A stretch of DNA of 64,000 nucleotides, taken from positions 1 through 64,000 of the forward strand of contig SJRY01000228.1 in NCBI GenBank assembly GCA_011319805.1, read 5' to 3'. The translations under genes were made by a program, and so were the position numbers. This document shows positions 44,165 through 54,663 of the stretch, piece after piece. Numbering within the stretch: the stretch's first letter is position 1; the number at the start of each line of letters is the position of its first letter. The notes under the pieces were generated by a model that searched no databases, had not been told where the DNA came from, and saw only the letters and a program-made list of their open reading frames with translations. This stretch comes from Macrocybe gigantea (Eukaryota > Basidiomycota > Agaricomycetes > Agaricales > Callistosporiaceae).

Positions 44165-46207
44165 ATGCTCCATCGCGTCGCCACTACAGTCCGTTCGACG
44201 GCCAGGTATACGCGTCTTGCAAAGGCCTTGACGAGGGAAACGACAGCGATCATGGCATCCGTAACAACAGCGGAGGCTCCAGCGATGCCGCCAGCCAGCC
44301 TCATGCTGAAACGCAAGCTCGACGCATCACCAACCGCAACTACCGCACCATCACCTACACCCGCGTCAGCGGGGCCATCGAGGCGCAAAAAGCACATCAA
44401 GGGTAAGCCCAAGCACCGCGCACAGCAGCCGCCGGAGCCCTGCTCTCCTGAAGACGTACTTTGGCGAGACATCGTTGCCATGCTCGGTAGAGCCGTCGTG
44501 GACCAGCACGTTGAAGCGGGCACCGAGTTTAACTCGCCATTCGAGTTCAAGCAGGAAGTGGAAGTCATTGTCGATAGGCTGAGCTCGACAGGTGCGTGGA
44601 TTCGTTATTGCCGTTTTTCGGTTAACTTACAAAAGACGCTTGATAGGAGAGGGCATCGCTTTATCGCCAGACGTAGAACGCCCCTGGGCTGTCGTGGTCC
44701 CGCTTGCGCTTCCGGGAGAAAAGATCCGCGTGCGCGTGTACAGAAGCGGACGCATGCATTCGCTTGCTGATCTGCTGGAGGTCATCACTTCCAATACGGA
44801 GCTGCGCGATCCGAGCCGAATACGGTGCAAGTACTTTGGTACCTGCGCAGGCTGTCAATACCAGGCAAGCCCACAAAACTCCCGCCAGTCTATGATTGCG
44901 ATCGACGCGCTTTGCAGATGCTCTCATACGAAAAGCAGCTTGAATTAAAGCGAGACGTTATCGTCAAGGCCTATCAAAATTTCTCCAGTACGCGTCCTTC
45001 TCTTCCATTGACCCCCTTCTAACGCCAGACAGACCTCGACCCCAATGCACTACCCACCATTCTCCCCACAAGCGGTTCGCCCCTGCAGTACGGCTATCGC
45101 ACCAAAATTTCGCCGCATTTTGACGCGCCACCCCGCCACCTGCAGAAGAATCCATCGTCAGCCGAGTTTACACCCACTACGAAGCCTGACTGGCTCAGCA
45201 TCGGGTTTCATCGGATAGGCATGTCCAAAACCATGGACATTGAGGTGACCTTCGCTGCCGCTTTGCCCATTAGGACATCCCGCTGACCTCATCCGTGCAG
45301 GAGTGTCCCATCGCGAGCCCAGTCATCAACCAGGCCCTACCTGCGTCCGAGAAAACGTGATCAAGTAAGCACCATCGCACTACGTCATCGTTACCTATTT
45401 GTTAACCTCCGCCAAAAGGAATATCATGAAGTACAAAAAAGGCGTCACGCTGCTCTTCCGCGACTCCCTCCGCTGCATGACGCCGATGCCGATGGCACCG
45501 GTGACAAGCCGCATGTCTGTGTCACTGACCCCAATGCCTCTGTCCGCGAGCAGGTTGGAGACTTTACTTTCCAATATGTCGCCGGCTCTTTCTTCCAAAA
45601 CAACAATTCCGTCCTTGTCCCGCTCACCTCCTACGTTCGTGATGCCATCTTCTCTCCATCAATCCTTTACTCCGACACGTCGCCATCACCGCTGACGCCA
45701 ACGCACCTCGTCGATGCGTACTGCGGGGCTGGCCTCTTCTCCATCACCCTCTCGCCGCACTTCACCACCTCCGCCGGCATAGAGCTCTCCACTGAATCCA
45801 TTAAAGCTGCCAAGCACAATGCGCACGTGCTCAACCACATCCCGGAGTCCAAGCTGCAGTTTTACTCTGGCGACGCGTCGGACATCTTTAAGCGCGTAGA
45901 GGCATTCCCCCGAGAGCAAACCGTCGTCATCATCGACCCGCCACGCAAGGGCTGCAGTGAGGAGTTTGTGAAGCAGCTTGTCCAGTTTGGCGCCGGCACG
46001 GTCGTGTATGTGAGTTGCAACGTGCACACTCAGGCGCGGGATGTGGGCATGATTTTAGAGCTTGGGGGTGCAAGACCTGAGTTAGGGCTGGAACGCCAGG
46101 AAGGAAAGGAACAGAAGAAGGGTTATGTGCTGGAGAGCGTGAGAGGGTTTGACTTGTTCCCACAAACGGCGCATGTAGAATCCGTTGCTGTCCTTCGAAT
46201 GCGATGA
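44165..46207 (+). CDS. TRM2: tRNA (uracil-5-)-methyltransferase Trm2
   Basis: The SAM-binding region (VDAYCGAGLFSITLSPHF), the IIDPPRKGCSEEFVKQL motif and the catalytic-Cys motif (VVYVSCNVHTQARDV) define the TrmA/Trm2 family; it ends VESVAVLRMR. A TRAM-like domain (PWAVVVPLALPGEKIRVRVY) and CKYFGTCAGCQYQ (iron-sulphur type Cys set) precede. It makes m5U54 in the tRNA T-loop. From the ATG at 44165 the N-terminus (MLHRVATTVRSTARYTRLAK) looks like a mitochondrial targeting peptide; a later in-frame ATG at 44252 (MASVTTAEAPAM) would give a nuclear or cytosolic form. Five to six short introns, for example near 44592-44648 and 44863-44917. Between 45300 and 45520 frames change more often than introns explain easily. 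Confidence 0.88.
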
Positions 46208-47094
46208 GGGACAAAATGACCTTCTCTGCAATTCGTTTCCCCGCCTTGGACTCAATGGCCGTCTTCGCTCTTCTGATGCCGTGTTTTCGTTGCCCTCATT
46301 TCCATGCTCGACGTGACTGCGAACGTTGGAGCGAGGAATCAGATTGCTTCTAACTTCCTTGATGGCCGGCTAACGCCTCGTCACCCACGCTTGGGGCTTT
46401 GTCCCCGTTCTTGAGCGCTGCTAGCCTAATCAGAGGCCTGCAATGATTTTTGGGTATTTTGGTTCGGATCATGAAGCCTTCTCTCGTCGCGACCAGGTGC
46501 CAGCTCTTCGTTCTGCCGTCATGAGTAGCAGAAAGAGCGGAATGCGATGCGTAATTGACGCGCCTTACTTGTCACTTTCACGCATCCTACGCGGCATCTC
46601 GTGAACGCGTCATATGCCTTTACGGAACCAGCGGCCATTAAATTCCGTCCAGACACCTCATCTCCGCCCATTGGTCAAGCTGGCGTACGTAACTGTGTGA
46701 GCAAGTCTTTGAACGTTAACATGAACATGCGCACTTCGTGACTTTTACGCAACGAAATCGAAGTCTGCGTTTTTCTCGCGGAGTAACGAGTGCGGGTATT
46801 TCGCTGAAGAACGCCGTCTGTTGCTCAAGAACGTTCCAAACTTAGATCCCTGTTGGAGCGCAGGCGCTTGCGGCATATATATAAGCACGCCTGTGTAGAG
46901 CCCCGAGCCTTGGAGTATAGAGCCGGACAAAACCCCCTTTTTGGCTAAACGCGAGCCCGACCAGAGAGCACCTCCTATTCACCATCCACAAAAAGCCAGG
47001 CTCACGCGCTAATCAGCCCTCAGCGCAAAAAGCCTCTATCCAATACTTTATAACCCCACACGCCCGCGAAATACGCGCTCTGCTTTTCCTCGCC
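46208..47094 (+). promoter_or_regulatory. Long promoter region of the cerato-platanin gene
   Basis: Nearly 900 bases without a gene. TATATATAAG lies at 46876-46885 and TTTATAA at 47047-47053, 42-48 bases before the start codon. A long C/A-rich pyrimidine stretch precedes the ATG. Secreted fungal effectors often have such long upstream regions, so a strongly regulated promoter is plausible. Confidence 0.5.
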
Positions 47095-47534
47095 ATGAAA
47101 TATTCCCCGTTTGTCGCGCTCGCGTCCGCGCTCCTCCCGCTCGCCTACGGCGTGCGCTGTCGTACGACCAGACGTATGACAACCCCTCGGCCTCTCTTTC
47201 CAGCACGGCGTGCTCAGACGGGGACCACGGCCTCGTCACGCGCGGCTACACGACCTTTTCGTCGCTGCCCTCTTTCCCGCTCATCGGCGGCGCGCCCGAT
47301 ATCACGCAGTGGAACTCTCCGGCGTGCGGCACGTGCTACGAGCTGACCTACACGGAGCCCAAGACGGGCAAGAAGACGAGCGTGGATATCATCGGCGTGG
47401 ATGTTGCCAAGGGCGGCTTCAACGTTGCGAAGGCGGCGATGGAAAGGCTGGTTGGTGCTGGAAGGGCGGAGGCTGTGGGCGTGATAAATGTCGATGTTGC
47501 AGTTGTTCAACCTTCCAAATGTGGTTTCAAGTAG
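47095..47534 (+). CDS. Cerato-platanin family secreted protein, frame-broken near the signal peptide
   Basis: A signal peptide (MKYSPFVALASALLPLAYG) opens the gene. The mature cerato-platanin part lies in a second frame: YDQTYDNPSASLSSTACSDG, GYTTFSSLPSFPLIGG, WNSPACGTCYELTY and KGGFNVAKAAMERLV, ending SKCGFK. The four conserved Cys are present. These small double-psi beta-barrel proteins are secreted, bind chitin oligomers or loosen cell walls, and can act as elicitors or phytotoxic proteins. The signal peptide and mature domain are joined by no visible intron and sit in different frames, with the change between 47145 and 47160. As read, the gene would not make the mature protein. Error or true lesion cannot be told apart here. 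Confidence 0.83.
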
Positions 47535-47796
47535 GCGGAGAAAGAAAGTATGTCGTGATTGGTGGACAAGGATGAGAACAGCTGGACTTGGGACCTATTT
47601 TTGGCGCTGGAGATAATCTTGTTAAATGTTATTTTGGACATTTTCGCTTGGTCCTTCCTTACTATGTTTACTTGAACACTGGCTTTTGATATCCGAAGAA
47701 ATTAAACGTTGCCATGCCGTTACACTTAATTAGGGTATACTTTGAACACGCTTATAAACAGAAAAACGATTACAAGTACTTCATAGTGAATATCCC
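47535..47796. other. Convergent intergenic, cerato-platanin / GH12 gene 3
   Basis: AT-rich 3' regions of the two genes. Nothing else seen. Confidence 0.45.
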
Positions 47797-49061
47797 TTAA
47801 TTGACGGTCATCGTCTGCGATGACGTCACAAACTTGGCACTCCCTAAAAGCAATCACATCAGCCTAGGCAGTGCGAATGGCAAATTTACATACCAGCGTA
47901 GGCTTCCGTACCACCCTGGACCTGCACAAGAAAGTGCGCTACAGGAACGGCGTACTTTCCACTCAAGTAATCTGAAAATAGTGTCTTAGCCAGATTGTAA
48001 TGAGAAATATGAGCGCGCGCACTGAAAAACGGCTTCAAGTCGGAATTGTAATTTTGAATGTCGGAGGGAGATTGAAAGGTGTATATTGTCCAAGTTTTGA
48101 CTGTTCCTTTGTACAACTTCCACGTCATTCCGTTAATGCTGGAAAACTGCTCAGCTTCACATTGCCACGACGAATGAGCGACGACTTGCCTCACGGTAGA
48201 AGACATCAGCGCGCCGACCGGTCGGCACTGAATTCCTGTGTGAGAAGGTTCCGCGTACCGTAAGATACGCAATGCAAACGCACCCTCCTTCGCGCCAAGC
48301 CAAACCATTCTGTCAAGTCAGCGCCAGTCAAAATGCGTTCGTGTTTCAATGATATAGCACTCACACTTCGTAGGATGTGCTGGAAGACGCGCCACTTGAG
48401 CCGTTCCTTCCCGACAGCCATAAATCGAACGCAGTGTTGGCCATCAAGCTGACGAGGCGGAGGCGTATGACCATGACCAGGATACGGGTATCGAAACGAT
48501 TGAGGATAAATTTTTATTTATACCCTGCTTGAGGTCGAGATTGGCGTCTAAAAGGGCAGAGTTAGTCCGCCTCGCTGATGGGAAACAATTTCTTACAGCT
48601 TTTGACGTTGGTCCCTTACACGCAGGTGAGCGGAGCAAATCTTCCGTCCGAGGGGGGAGTACTTACCACCTACCCACGTGTAGTTGGTGTACCAAGAGAC
48701 GGAGTTGCCGTCATTGGCTGTCGCTTGAGTGGTCTGGTTTCCGCTCGTTGCCGTGTTCTGAGCCCAAAGATTGTTTTCTAAAAGGTAACGTCTGAGAGAG
48801 AGCGCGTCAGGCACGCGTGCACAACTCTCGTCAAGCCAGTGAGCACGCTCACCCGTTCGCCTGAACGTTTAAAACGTGGTCAGCAGAGACAAGTAAAGAA
48901 TGGATTGGGGCAAACCTGGGGCTCCGATGAAGTCTGACCGCTCAAAATGTTGCCTCGCCTCTCTAAAGCAGTACGAATTTGGTGTGGAGGAGGCGCCATG
49001 CACATCTGATCGCCGGGTAACAGAGGCAGCAAAATGTCAACAGAGCAGCGATAGTGGTCAT
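47797..49061 (-). CDS. GH12 endoglucanase-like, gene 3, with two frame breaks
   Basis: It starts MTTIAALLTFCCLCYPAIRC (signal peptide). The pro-region ALERRGNILSGQTSSEPQ is in another frame. The fold reads YLLENNLWAQNTATSGNQTT, GNSVSWYTNYTWVGG, NLSSIVSIPVSWSWSYASAS, MANTAFDLWLSGRNG, SYEVMVWLGAKEG, INGMTWKLYKGTVKTW and VQGGTEAYAG, ending KFVTSSQTMTVN. Both catalytic Glu are present. The first frame change is between about 49000 and 49030. The second is at 48447/48448, between SYASASSA and LMANTAFDLW, the same alignment position as in gene 2. A TATAAATG box (minus strand, about 49104-49111) lies about 45 bases upstream. Confidence 0.82.
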
Positions 49062-50067
49062 GATGGAAGAAGTCGTTGGAACGAGAAATGGGGTGCAGCC
49101 ACCCATTTATACTTGTTTCGAGAAACGGTTCTCCTTTTCGTGCCAGATGATGACATCATCAAGCCAAAGAGATGCAAGTTTAGAGTAGGCGGCCCCTAAA
49201 CATGTGGTGACCAGGCCGACTCGGACGAGAGCAAGAAACTAGGTTTCGACGACAGGAATTCGGTGGACAATTGACGGGCGCTTTCTGGTGAATAGCCACG
49301 ATTTCCTGACTCCATATCGGTTTTGGCAAGATACCAGAATGATGCTGCAGAAGCCGACGAGGACTGGCAGAATGAGCGCGTGCATCATTTTGCAAAACCC
49401 TGACGCGTACGCAGCACAAGGAAGGCTTGGCCGTCTTTGTGAGCCATATGGATAGGGGACCGCAGCTCTGCTTGAAGTCAATCGTACAACGGCGTAAGCA
49501 TCTCCATAGTGTCATGACCCCATTCCAAAAAAACAAAAGAAAAGAAAAGAAGAAAAGGATCTGTGTGCATGAACCTGTCGCGCAGATGTTCGAGTCTTCT
49601 CATCTCCGATACAGTATGACGATGGTGGGAGACATGGATAAAGCAAGGATAAAGAAACGATGGTCTGAAGCCTAGGCTGGATTTCAGCAGTAGCAGATCG
49701 CCAAGAAGCCAGTAAAGCGCCAAGCAATAAACAGGCTATGTCATTCGAGGCGGGCATCCCTCATTCGTTCTTCGTATCCTCCGCTGTATGACGTGGCTTG
49801 ATTCGATCGAGGAAGAGTCGATTGGACACTTTTCTCACGGCCAACCGATACATCGAAGGAACACGAGACAGACGTTTTCTATGATTTTCACACACATAGA
49901 TGCGGATGGTTCTTCCGTGCTGTTCCATTCTACGTCATCCAACGCGTGCACAGCAATGTCGAGTGTGAAATGGGTAAAAATTCTTCTTTCTTTTTTCCTT
50001 TAATACAAAGCCTACAGTGATACGGTTTGCACCGGGAAAAGGACAGCATGCGGATATAGATGCCAGA
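49062..50067. other. Gene-poor region, GH12 gene 3 promoter to member f
   Basis: The first 100 bases hold the TATA box of GH12 gene 3. The rest has short open frames on both strands with no recognisable features. An A-rich tract lies near 49528-49558. Confidence 0.4.
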
Positions 50068-51190
50068 CTAGTGTTCTCTATATTCCGGAGGCAACTCATT
50101 ACCCTGCATGTCATGATCAAGTGCTCCAGTCTCCCTCTGCTGAGTTTCCAGCTGAAGAATCCTCTGGCTCAACGATTCCACCTGATCTCTGAGTCGTGCT
50201 TCGGACAAATTCGTATCCGTATTATTTACCAACGGCCTATTAGGATCGCTAGACGCGAGGTCGGATTGCGACTGATCTCGCCGCGTCTGTGCTTGCGCTT
50301 TTTCGGACAAACCCCGTCCCAGTGGCCCTGCCATCGCAAGTCTGAACGTGCATGAATGTAGGTACGCACCACGTCGTTGTACTCACCCTGATTGTCAGCC
50401 ATGACCAGAGGCTCAATGCCTCCCAACTCCAATTTTGGCGACCTTTTGCGCCTTAAACGACGTATCCCCCAAACGAACAAGATGCACAGAAATGCCACGC
50501 CACCAACCACACTTCCAACGACCGTTCCAACCAGCGAGCCTTCGCTGAGTCCACTTTCAGGCCTAGAAGCAGATGGCATACCAGAAGCTACGATAGAAGC
50601 TTCTGATTGAGCGTGAGTGGAAGGATGACATCTATTGAGCTGACTTGGCCGAACCAGATGGAGCAGGTTGAAGCGACATGGTGGGAACCGAGGTAGTTGT
50701 CAATGGAGTACTAATCGAAAGAGGCATTGTAGTGACGCTTGATGGTAGATGTCCAATCCAACCCCATGAGAAAGGTCTCGGAACGCGCGAATTAGTAGCG
50801 GTGAAAAGAGGGATATGTGTTAAGATGGGTGGGGGAGGGGATTCCAGGCCGGAGGGAGTGAACGACGCATCATTCGATGCAGCTGTCGTCATATGTGGAG
50901 GGACAACAGATACGTTTATGAGAAGGCTGCTTCCTAATAAATCATCATGAGGGTAGGGCTGAAGACCAGTAATCGGGTGATACGCACTCTGAAGTGAATT
51001 GCTTGCTTATGGGCTGCGAAGTCGACCTGTCTTGGGACGGATGCGGATTGGAGGTGGCGACGGTTGTCGGAAACAGTGGCAACATATATACGTACCCGTG
51101 AACATAGGGAAGATCCATGGTTTCGAGGCAGTGTCAATATCCTGATGAAAAAGCGACAATCAGCCTTTATTCTGATCTTCCCGTGCAAGA
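50068..51190 (-). CDS. Single-pass membrane protein with PPEY tail, family member f
   Basis: On the minus strand: a stalk rich in Ser/Thr/Pro (SVTTMPLSISTPLTTTSVPT), then a helix (GTVVGSVVGGVAFLCILFVW) followed by basic residues (GIRRLRRKRSPK). After an intron (about 50335-50393) the tail has a coiled helix (LRDQVESLSQRILQLETQQR) and ends ELPPEYREH, a PPxY motif. Stalk and helix parts are in different frames (break near 50620). The ectodomain is weakly supported: 50934-51190 carries TVSDNRRHLQSASVPRQVDF, but no W-DP core. The core may lie in 51680-52420. The tail helix resembles that of member a (LYRIAALEARHQERDPE). Function unknown. Confidence 0.55.
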
Positions 51191-51679
51191 ACGAATGATC
51201 GACTGTTTGAAAACATATGCTGGCGGTATTGCTACGGCCTCCGTTGGTGCCTTATCCACGTATGCTAGTGAGGTTTCGACCTCACAACGTCCTTGCGCAC
51301 TTTCTAGGACACGGTTCCTGAGGTCTGCGTGAATGAACTATTTCAGAAATACAAGTTCAGCTTTACGGGATCACGCACCCACATACGTCGCAACATCCTG
51401 TGGACGGAGATTCTTCGAACAGAATGGCTCCAAAGCACATATGTGTCGGATGATGGTGTCGCGACAGGTAATGACCCCGAGTCCCAACAGGCACCGCCCC
51501 GGCAACGACGGAAACAATTTTTTGCACCCAGTTGCCCCCCGATCCATCACGGAGGCAGCTCGTCGTCTTGTCCTCCTAAAAGTCCTTCAATTCTAGCTCA
51601 GAAATCCTCTAACTCAAGGCTTCTAGTTGATTTGATCCCGTTCTAGATAAATTCAAAAAAGAAAATACCGACATCGGAT

Positions 51680-52420
51680 TCTAACCATCTTTAAATGCCA
51701 GTTGCAGTTGCATCGTCAAAGTATGTGTTAGAAACCAGCCATAGCAGATTGCCACATCTCTTGCTTCTTGACGATTGTCAAAGCTGCCCTCCCTCCAGTA
51801 TCCATGTCGTCCACGGAAACATAGCCCGGGACGAAGAGATGCAAGAATGACGCAAAGCAACAGGTTCCCAGGAAAGTGATCTAATTGATACTTCTTGAGG
51901 ATGTTGAGCTGGTGCATCCTAGTGACTTGATGTCTGTTTGGACTGGACGACGTCTCGAGGAAGACCTTATTCGACTTAGATACCGGCGCTTGACTTGTCT
52001 GCAACATCGACTAGTCGGAGGTCAGATTCCATAAGGCATGGATGTCCGTTGTCCAGAGGTATCGAGGCTGCGCCTTTAAGTTGCATAACGAGTTTACGAG
52101 CGCCAGGAGACCGAAGGAACACGATTGGGCCTTTTGTGTTGAGGATGTGCAAGTGGTGATCAGGACGCACCGCTTTGACAAAGAGAAATTCGTATTTGGG
52201 GCAGTCAGGGAATCCTCAGGCGATGCGGTCCAAGGGAATGAGTCAGTCCGGATGCACCTTGACCGCGGCCATTGACCAACATGTGTAAATCTGGAATCCG
52301 TTTTCGACCTCACTCTCGACTGAACCTCAGACTGGTTCATCGCTGTCTCTGATAGGTAAGTTTGAAGCAGGTTTCGCATCGAGAGAGCGTAGCAGAGAGA
52401 CAGTTGCTGAAAGGGCAAGC
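51680..52420 (-). pseudogene. Possible ectodomain of member f or separate relic (member g)
   Basis: Minus-strand frames read DSFPWTASPEDSLTAPNTNF, which resembles the W-x-DP core of the membrane family, followed by a beta-type stretch. A hydrophobic stretch (TFLGTCCFASFLHLF) appears further on. No full exon chain or PPxY tail is visible. It could be the missing 5' part of member f or a decayed extra copy. The gap 51191-51680 has no clear coding content. Confidence 0.3.
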
Positions 52421-52438
52421 ATAGCTCAGAATCGAGTC

Positions 52439-54390
52439 ATGGCTCGAGGTCGTCACGGCACGCCGTGCACTATCGTGATCAAACTCGGTCCGCTTCATTT
52501 CCTTCTTTCACGCCCATCCGACTGACCTCAATACCTTTTCTACGCGCACAAAGGCACATCCTCCATCGTCCATGAAACGACGCACCAGCCGCTGCTCTCA
52601 ACGCTCTCCTCCGTCGTCGAAACAGTCGTGCACCTCCGATCGCAGGGACACAAAGTCGTCCTCGTCAGCTCTGGCGCGATCGGCGTCGGGCTGAAGCGCA
52701 TGAACATGGCGAGCAAGCCGAAGAGCTTGCAAGGCAAGCAGGTGCGCGTTGTTCTCGTTTTCGTTTCCGTCGCGCAGGATGCAGGGGGTCTGACTCATAA
52801 CTCCGAACGCGCGCTGCAGGCTCTCGCTGCTATCGGACAAGGTCGGTTGATCGCTTTGTACGATAATCTTTTGGACAAGTCGAGCAACCGATCGCGCAGG
52901 TGCTGCTCACGCGTGGGGATATTTCGGATGTACGTGTGCTAGACGCGGTTGTACCCTTTCTCTTGCTCTGGTTTTGACGTCCACGTTCAAGCGCACTCGC
53001 TATTTGAATGCTGTCAATACGCTTAAAGAACTCCTTTCGCTTGGAGTCGTCCCGATCGTGAACGAAAATGACACGGTGTCCGTCAGCGTAAGTTTGCCAG
53101 GCTCTGGTGCATTTGGTAGCGTCATCTCCTCTGCTTTACAGGAAATCAAATTCGGTGACAATGACACGCTATCTGCAATAACTTCCTCCATGATTCATGC
53201 CGATTACCTCTTCTTGCTTACCGATGTCGATGGTTTGTATACTTCGAACCCTCGAAAAGACCCAAAAGCACGACGGATTGATGTCGTCGATTCTATATCC
53301 GCCATTCGCAAAGAAGGTGATTTGCAGACTTTGATCGCCTCGAGATAGAATCATTTACATTTACTCAGTTAGCACAACGACTCTCGGGTCGAGTCTCGGA
53401 ACAGGAGGGATGGAGACGAAACTGATAGCAGCCGAGGTTGCGACGGCCGCGGGAGTGACGACCATCATCTGTTCGAGTAAACACCCAGACAATATCTTCA
53501 ATATCATCCAATACCACCATCGTCGCACGTCATCTAAATCCATGCCAGTCACACCGCGCGAACCTCTCTCGGGACGCACGAGTCCCGGCCCCACAGGCAA
53601 AGCGGAAAGCACCGAGCCGAGCCGCAGCCCCTCTCCCATTTCCACCAGCGTCAGCGCCCGGCCACCGCACACCGTGTTCACGCCGTCGCTCGTCCCGCTG
53701 CGGGACCTCAAGTCATGGACGTCGCATACGCTTTACCCCTCGGGCAGCGTCGTGATCGACACCGGGGCATACCACGTCCTGTCGCGGCGCGAGTCCGGAG
53801 GTCGGCTTCTTGCGGCCGGCGTGCTAGGTGTGATTGGCGCCTTTGCGTCCGGTCAAGCGGTCCGGATTGTCGTCCGGCGTCCCGCCGACGAAGGTGTGAA
53901 AGCTGGTGCGACTGCCGGTGCGCCGCAAGAGGACAAGGAGGCGACCGTCCGCGCAGCGGAGACGACGTATACGAGTGGCTTGGAGAGTACGCGGCCGACG
54001 ACGCCGACGATCATGGCGGCGTCGTCGTTGTCCTCGTCGGTGACGTCCCTGGAGCCATTGACTCGATCTGGGTCGTCGACGGCGCTTCCCGAGGCTAAAA
54101 CAGCGCTGTCGGAAGAGGACTCGGCCGTGATGGAGAAGGAAGAGATTGATGAATCTGATGTGGTGGAGGTTGGGCGGGGTCTGGCGAACTACAACTCTGC
54201 ACAGATTTCACGTGTCAAGGGTTTGAACAGGTTCGTCGAGTCGTGGCTTCCCATGAAGATCATCATGTTGATCTTTTTTTTTTCTTTTTTCTTGCTCCTT
54301 TTTCTCAGTTCCTACCTGCCGCAGATCTTAGGTTACGCCGATTCAGAATACGTGGTCGAAAACGTGACGATCCGGGTACCACCGTCATGA
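52439..54390 (+). CDS. PRO1: Glutamate 5-kinase (gamma-glutamyl kinase) with PUA domain
   Basis: Kinase motifs: [60 protein letters not shown] and [13 protein letters not shown], then [19 protein letters not shown]. The PUA domain follows ([34 protein letters not shown]). It phosphorylates glutamate in the first step of proline synthesis. The first exon is [17 protein letters not shown] 78-base intron at 54231-54308 has no stop and reads as a false hydrophobic helix if not spliced. A frame break at a T4 run (52869-52872) separates LIALYDNL from [18 protein letters not shown]; one more T would join them. An insert of about 90 Ser/Pro/Thr residues lies between kinase and PUA parts. Confidence 0.88.
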
Positions 54391-54663
54391 CGGCTCATGC
54401 TGTAACACGTCAATTTGTTTAGCGCTCGGATTTTTTTAGGTAACTCGGTGGTAGAACGTTCGCCTAGACAGGCCAATGGGATGCATCTCGTCATGATGAT
54501 TGCTGAGCCTGTGGCTATGCTAATTATTTTGTTGACCAAACAAAAGTGATTTTTCCCTCTGATAATTTTATTCGTCGGTTCAAACAGTCTCTCTGCACTT
54601 CTCCTCCTTTCCTCCTTCTCCCCTCTTCATGCAATAACTTAACCCTTCTATCTATTGTCCGTC

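Noticed and set aside
49528..49558. A-rich tract as a retroposon poly-A tail
   Set aside because: No target duplication or upstream reverse transcriptase relic is seen; it looks like simple sequence.
54267..54325. Transmembrane helix in glutamate 5-kinase
   Set aside because: It is the unspliced reading of an intron with good GT..AG ends; splicing restores the PUA domain.
54435..54480. tRNA-like stretch (TAACTCGGTGGTAGAACGTTCGCC)
   Set aside because: It resembles a tRNA D-arm, but no acceptor stem, proper anticodon arm or GGTTCRA T-arm follows.
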